A program made the translations under genes and the position numbers. From Lomentospora prolificans (taxonomy: Eukaryota > Ascomycota > Sordariomycetes > Microascales > Microascaceae): DNA of 64,000 bases. The stretch is taken from NCBI GenBank assembly GCA_029532625.1, contig JARFXM010000004.1, forward strand, positions 1,736,001 through 1,800,000, in the 5' to 3' direction. Every line of letters begins with the position of its first letter. Positions within the stretch are counted from its first letter, which is position 1. The notes under the pieces were generated by a model. That model saw only the letters and a list, made by a program, of their open reading frames with translations, was not told the origin of the DNA and did not search any database. Positions 61,801 to 64,000 of the stretch are shown in pieces.

Positions 61801-62209
61801 ACCGTTGATGCCGCTCGGGGCTCCCCACGGCCATGCACCCCCTCCGCCGCATGTGACCATGCTGCCCCCGCCGGTCCCGCAAGTTCCGAGTGTGCCAGCA
61901 CCCCTCATGAGGAGACACACGGGAGACGAAGAGGCGTTTGGTATGACCAGGGGACCCCGCGGCGGGGAAAGGATCGTTGCCGGGCGGATTCGACACGAAT
62001 ACGCCGAGGAAGCGATGATCCATGCACCCCTGTCACACAGACGGCGTCATTCAGACGAGGGAGTAACGCCGAGATCTACCATGGCAGGACTGACAGGGCC
62101 GGGTCGGGGCATGAACCGAGTGTATGAGTGGAGGAATTACGTCGAGCCTGGTCCCCCAGAGGGTGACCAGACTGCTCCGGCTCCGGCTCGTCCGCGGTTA
62201 CACTATTAA
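58859..62209 (+). CDS. RING-between-RING E3 ubiquitin ligase (Ariadne/Parkin class)
   Basis: There are four exons, 58859-59787, 59908-60087, 60256-60762 and 60982-62209, giving 947 residues. Introns are GTTTGC/TTTAG with ACTAACC branch, GTGAGT/CATAG, and GTAAGA/AATAG. Residues 1-370 are disordered, Arg/Ser-rich, with a long Glu/Asp run near 200-240. RING1 runs from C373 (CAICFDE, CGHRVCYPC). The IBR follows (YCPSRKCGAWI, GRCGRCKTKVCAAC). RING2 is CYRCRAMVELKEGCNHMTCRCGAQFCMIC, with C521, C524 and the predicted catalytic Cys534 in GCNHM; the last intron splits the C539 codon and splicing restores it. The tail (559-947) has an Asp run (about 676-700) and Pro/Arg-rich segments. RBR ligases take ubiquitin from E2 onto the RING2 cysteine before transfer to substrate. 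The substrate is unknown. Confidence 0.93.
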
Positions 62210-62260
62210 GGAAAGCCTAATGTTTTTTTTCCCTTTTTTATTTCTGAGTGTTCGGTCTTG

Positions 62261-62281
62261 TTTTTTTTTTTTTTTTTTTTT
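62261..62281. repeat. Poly(T) run, 21 nt
   Basis: A homopolymer T run about 50 bases after the RBR ligase stop, followed by three GGTTT units. Confidence 0.9.
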
Positions 62282-62453
62282 GGTTTGGTTTGGTTTGATT
62301 TGAGTCCATCATGTCATCTCTTCTACCATCCATGTCTGTTATTCTAGTATGGGATGTAGTTGTTTACTCGGTGGTTTCTACAATAGTGCTCTGGGAAACA
62401 AAGACTTTGTTCGGCAACGTCTTATTCATTCATTCATCTGATATTATATCTTG

Positions 62454-62479
<26 letters not shown>
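62454..62479. repeat. CT dinucleotide microsatellite
   Basis: About 13 CT units, followed by degenerate CTAT/CTTT repeats; a simple-sequence locus. Confidence 0.95.
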
Positions 62480-62485
<6 letters not shown>

Positions 62486-64000
62486 ATCTCTCTATCTTTC
62501 TATCTATAGGGCAAGCCGACAGGGCTTTGTCTAGACCGTACTTGGGTGAAAGGTGTGTGGAAATGGTTCGATGTTGCGGTACCCATCAGGTCGATTAGTG
62601 CCAAATCCTTCACCTTCCTTTTCCGAACCTATTCCGCTGGCTTGACTGGGGAGAGAGACACCCCGGTCCCCTGCCTCATGGGAAGGGGGAGGATGACAGA
62701 TGGCAGATGGGATGCAAGTACAAGTATAGCTTTGTGGCAATGCCTTGCGACAGTGGAGCTTAGCGTCAATCCGCCCTCTTCCGTGCATCTATTTTTGTAG
62801 AATCGTGAGTCTAAGCTATCTTTCTCTGTTTGGAACCACCACGCGCTTAGACATGGCGAAGGAACTAAAGGAAAAAGGAAAAAAAGAAAAAAAAAAGGCC
62901 TTTGATCCTCTTTGCCTTTTATTTTTCGGGGGGTGGTTCCGAGCTTTCCCCTCCGCGTTCGCATACTCTCTTTACTTTGGATCGCCCAAGTTTCGTGTGG
63001 AGAGGGTTTTTCCCCTCTCAACCTGACCATCTAGATGCCCGTCATTGTTTTTCCCTTAGAGCGGCAGCTACTTCGTAGTCGCTCGCATTTTCGCTCGCTG
63101 TTGTTTGGCCTTTTATCATGCAAGTTTGATGAGCGATGCTCGTTAAGATTGATTTTGTCGGTTCTTACATTTGCTGGTTGCTCCTTCGGCGGTTGCTTCG
63201 GGACATTAATAATTTGCGTTTCCTTAAATAGACGTAGGAAATTCCACCAATTTTGTTGTTACTTGAGGCACCTCGCTTGGGGAGTTGCCAGCAGAGGCAC
63301 AGAGCCGGCTTTCTCTCTCACTCCAATGCTCTCCAATGCCAGCTGGCTTGTGAACCGAAAGGCGGACGGCCAGCTGGCCCATGGGTGCAGACCGCCAGCC
63401 AGCTTGTGTCGCTTGGGCACTTAATATGGAGTATTCTTGACGTATGATGATACTTGGAGGATACTTGCCAGCTCCGAGATCCCCCCCAGCTTCTGGACCG
63501 GGGAACGATTATTATCCTCGGATGGTGGGCATGGGCACCAGCCAGCCGGCGGAGATCGAAACACTGGGGGATTGATATTATGGTTGATACCCAGCCAGCA
63601 GTCCCAAAACAACCAGGGCCCGCGCCGAGCACGCGCTCGCTGGCACCTCAGCCTCGATGGCAATGTTTCAAATGCAGCGAGAGAGGGTCGCATCGTTGGA
63701 ACCCCTCCCCAATCATCTCGTCAGAACCAGCGGATATTAAGCCCAGAAACTGCGTCCGAACGTGCAGGAGCTTTGGAAACGTTTACCCTTGGTTATGCCC
63801 ATGCTCATCTTGTCGGCGCCAAAACATTTCTGGTTTTTTTTTACTAAAAAAAAAAAAAAAAGAAGAAAAGAAAAGAAAAGAAACGAGAAAAGACAAAAGA
63901 AAACACCAGGGGCCCGCGGAGGGTTTGTTCAAAACCGAAAAAAAAAAGTCCGACTTTCGGTGACAAGCCGGGGAGGAAATTGATTGAACCGCCTTTCGGT

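Larger units (their letters stand above)
62210..64000. other. Downstream region, no gene recognised
   Basis: This is the 3' side of the RBR ligase gene, with a 21-base T run, a CT microsatellite and CCAGCCAGC-rich DNA at 63.3-63.6 kb. The frame at 63454-63963 (+) ends in a Lys-rich translation of an A/G tract and is not convincing. Confidence 0.5.

Noticed and set aside
63454..63963. Zinc-knuckle-like CFKCSERGSH in an open frame
   Set aside because: The last Cys of a CCHC motif is missing and the frame runs into an A/G tract translating as Lys/Glu; probably chance.

Overview
The window looks like a chromosomal segment of a filamentous ascomycete (Pezizomycotina, most likely Sordariomycetes). 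The evidence is eukaryotic gene structure with short introns (about 50-190 nt, GTAAGT/GTACGT/GTGAGT donors, CTAAC or CTGAC branch points, YAG acceptors). It also rests on a typical fungal gene set: a full-length Cho2-type phosphatidylethanolamine methyltransferase, eIF3g, a Zn2Cys6 regulator and a DUF2415 propeller protein. GC content of the genes is moderate. I see no bacterial, viral or plasmid features, no rRNA, no convincing tRNA, no CRISPR array and no transposase or reverse transcriptase.

Layout. 1.3-7.5 kb is gene dense: a DUF2415 WD40-like protein (+), convergent with a mitochondrial-type FAD oxidoreductase of the L-2-hydroxyglutarate dehydrogenase family (-), then a four-exon coiled-coil protein of unknown function (-). 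A 7.8 kb gap follows. At 15.2-27.3 kb lie a PH-domain protein (+), eIF3g (+), a small charged coiled-coil protein (-) and the CHO2 phospholipid methyltransferase (+). A secreted lactonase-fold (seven-bladed propeller) protein sits at 29.6-31.0 kb. A 13.5 kb stretch without a recognisable gene follows, then a Zn2Cys6 transcription factor (44.5-47.1 kb), a 4.8 kb gap, and a MYND-like zinc-finger gene with an in-frame stop or a very short intron (51.9-53.5 kb). After another 5.3 kb gap comes a RING-between-RING E3 ubiquitin ligase (58.9-62.2 kb). Pyrimidine tracts, long A or T runs and a CT microsatellite mark the gaps.

Exon-intron structures were joined by eye from reading frame, splice signals and, where I recognised the family, continuity of the conserved protein. 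The genes do not form a cluster or pathway: they are housekeeping and regulatory genes in mixed orientation. The items most worth a second look are the MYND-like gene with its TAG codon and the repeated peptide upstream of it, an orphan canonical intron at 54.0 kb, frame-preserving stop-free introns in CHO2 and the E3 ligase, and the very large gaps. I found no convincing new multi-gene system.
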